Assembly (NCBI GenBank): GCA_019722365.1
Contig: JADFUC010001549.1
Span: 1 to 64,000 of the forward strand
DNA length: 64,000 nucleotides
Reading direction: 5' to 3'
DNA from: Lithospermum erythrorhizon
Taxonomy: Eukaryota > Streptophyta > Magnoliopsida > Boraginales > Boraginaceae
Made by a program: the position numbers and the translations under genes. Below the pieces are notes generated by a model. The model was not told the origin of the DNA. It was given only the letters and a program-made list of their open reading frames with translations, and did no database searches. Below are positions 63,260 through 64,000 of this stretch, one piece after another. The first letter of the stretch is position 1, and each line of letters starts with the position of its first letter.

Positions 63260-64000
63260 GACAAAGTATGGGATGTATGGCGTCCAAGTTTGAAGGACCG
63301 AACGAGGGAGGAAAGCAGCCAGTGGGTCCCACAAATAGCATTCCATGGCCGTTGACCTATCGCTTACGTTAATTTCTAATAGTATGAATTCACATTCACC
63401 GTAGGGACAATAATGATCGATTCTTGAATCAAATCGAATGAAAAAAAATGATTGTGGATAAAGATTTGTAACTTGTTTTAAATTAAAATCAGACATATTT
63501 CAATACTGGTTTAACAAACTGGGTAGACGAACAATTAATAACGAACACTCGACAATAACTCTAGTAGTTAGTGTATATATTTATTATTTGGACTTTTCTA
63601 GGATACATTAGTAAAAAGAATGAATTTATCGAATTAAATGAGTGATTTACGAATTGAATCAAAATAAATTTTTATTTAGATTGTGATTGGTAATCGGTTC
63701 GAATTACAAATCAAATGAATTTTGATCTTAGTTTAAAGAATCGGAACGATTAACCGATCGTCTGGCTTGATAACAATTCTAGAGGTTTGTAGGGATGACA
63801 ACATCATAAAAAAGCTTGAATGGATATGATATCAATTTTTAAAAAATGGTGAAATCTTTTTTCGAAGTACATGATGAAATTTAAATAATTTCGAAATCAA
63901 AATATTTGTATATATTGTCACTCTTTCATTCTAAATTTTTGTCAAATCATGCATACTGATTATTATTCAGATTTACTTTATTTTAAAATAAATGTCATAT
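63260..64000. other. Upstream region of the second OPR gene
   Basis: A TTGACC (W-box-type) motif lies at about 63353. The 106-codon minus-strand frame across 63176-63496 overlaps the promoter and is not supported. AT-rich beyond that. Confidence 0.35.

Noticed and set aside
63176..63496. 106-codon minus-strand frame upstream of the second OPR gene
   Set aside because: It spans the TATA box and promoter of the OPR gene and has no known motif.

Overview
This window is nuclear DNA from a flowering plant, most likely a eudicot. The evidence is GT-AG interrupted genes, a MIKC MADS-box gene, 12-oxophytodienoate reductase (OPR) genes, Stowaway-like MITEs and degenerate LTR retrotransposons. I cannot fix the order or family from the sequence. 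Most of the 64 kb is repeat-derived and AT-rich. Only three genes look intact or nearly so: one MADS-box gene and two OPR genes. The rest is fragments and pseudogenes.

Region 1-17.8 kb is a nest of one LTR family. A complete but non-autonomous element (1183-10991) has LTRs of about 3.85-3.95 kb around a 2.0 kb core. It carries an initiator-tRNA-Met primer binding site and a polypurine tract, and 6-bp flanking repeats show that it inserted into an older copy of the same LTR. Next come two tandem copies of a 2.4 kb segment (11876-14264 and 14323-16740). Each holds a decayed gene on the minus strand for a secreted precursor made of repeated short units centred on Gly-Arg-Asn-Leu-Leu-Trp. This is the most unusual item in the window. 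A truncated LTR of the same family follows.

Region 18-29 kb holds a plant-mobile-domain pseudogene, several tandem arrays (186-bp, about 570-bp and about 30-bp units) and the last exon of a frameshifted amidase. Region 29.8-34.1 kb is a seven-exon AGL12/XAL1-type MADS-box gene on the minus strand, with MITEs in its introns. Region 34-48 kb is AT-rich DNA with MITEs, a TRIM-like element, a reversed LTR element, a tandem array and a tRNA-derived SINE.

Region 48-49.4 kb is a tandem-kinase pseudogene: a CrRLK1L-like kinase tail joined to the start of a second kinase. Region 51-52.5 kb is a gutted Ty1/copia element abutting the tail of a third OPR-like gene. Two five-exon OPR genes on the minus strand (52891-55305 and 61333-63144) form a recent tandem pair. 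They should act on unsaturated carbonyls or oxylipins in the cytosol, since neither ends in a peroxisomal signal.

Coordinates of repeats were judged by eye and are approximate, except where terminal bases are given. Several paired copies differ by small indels that could be real decay or consensus errors.
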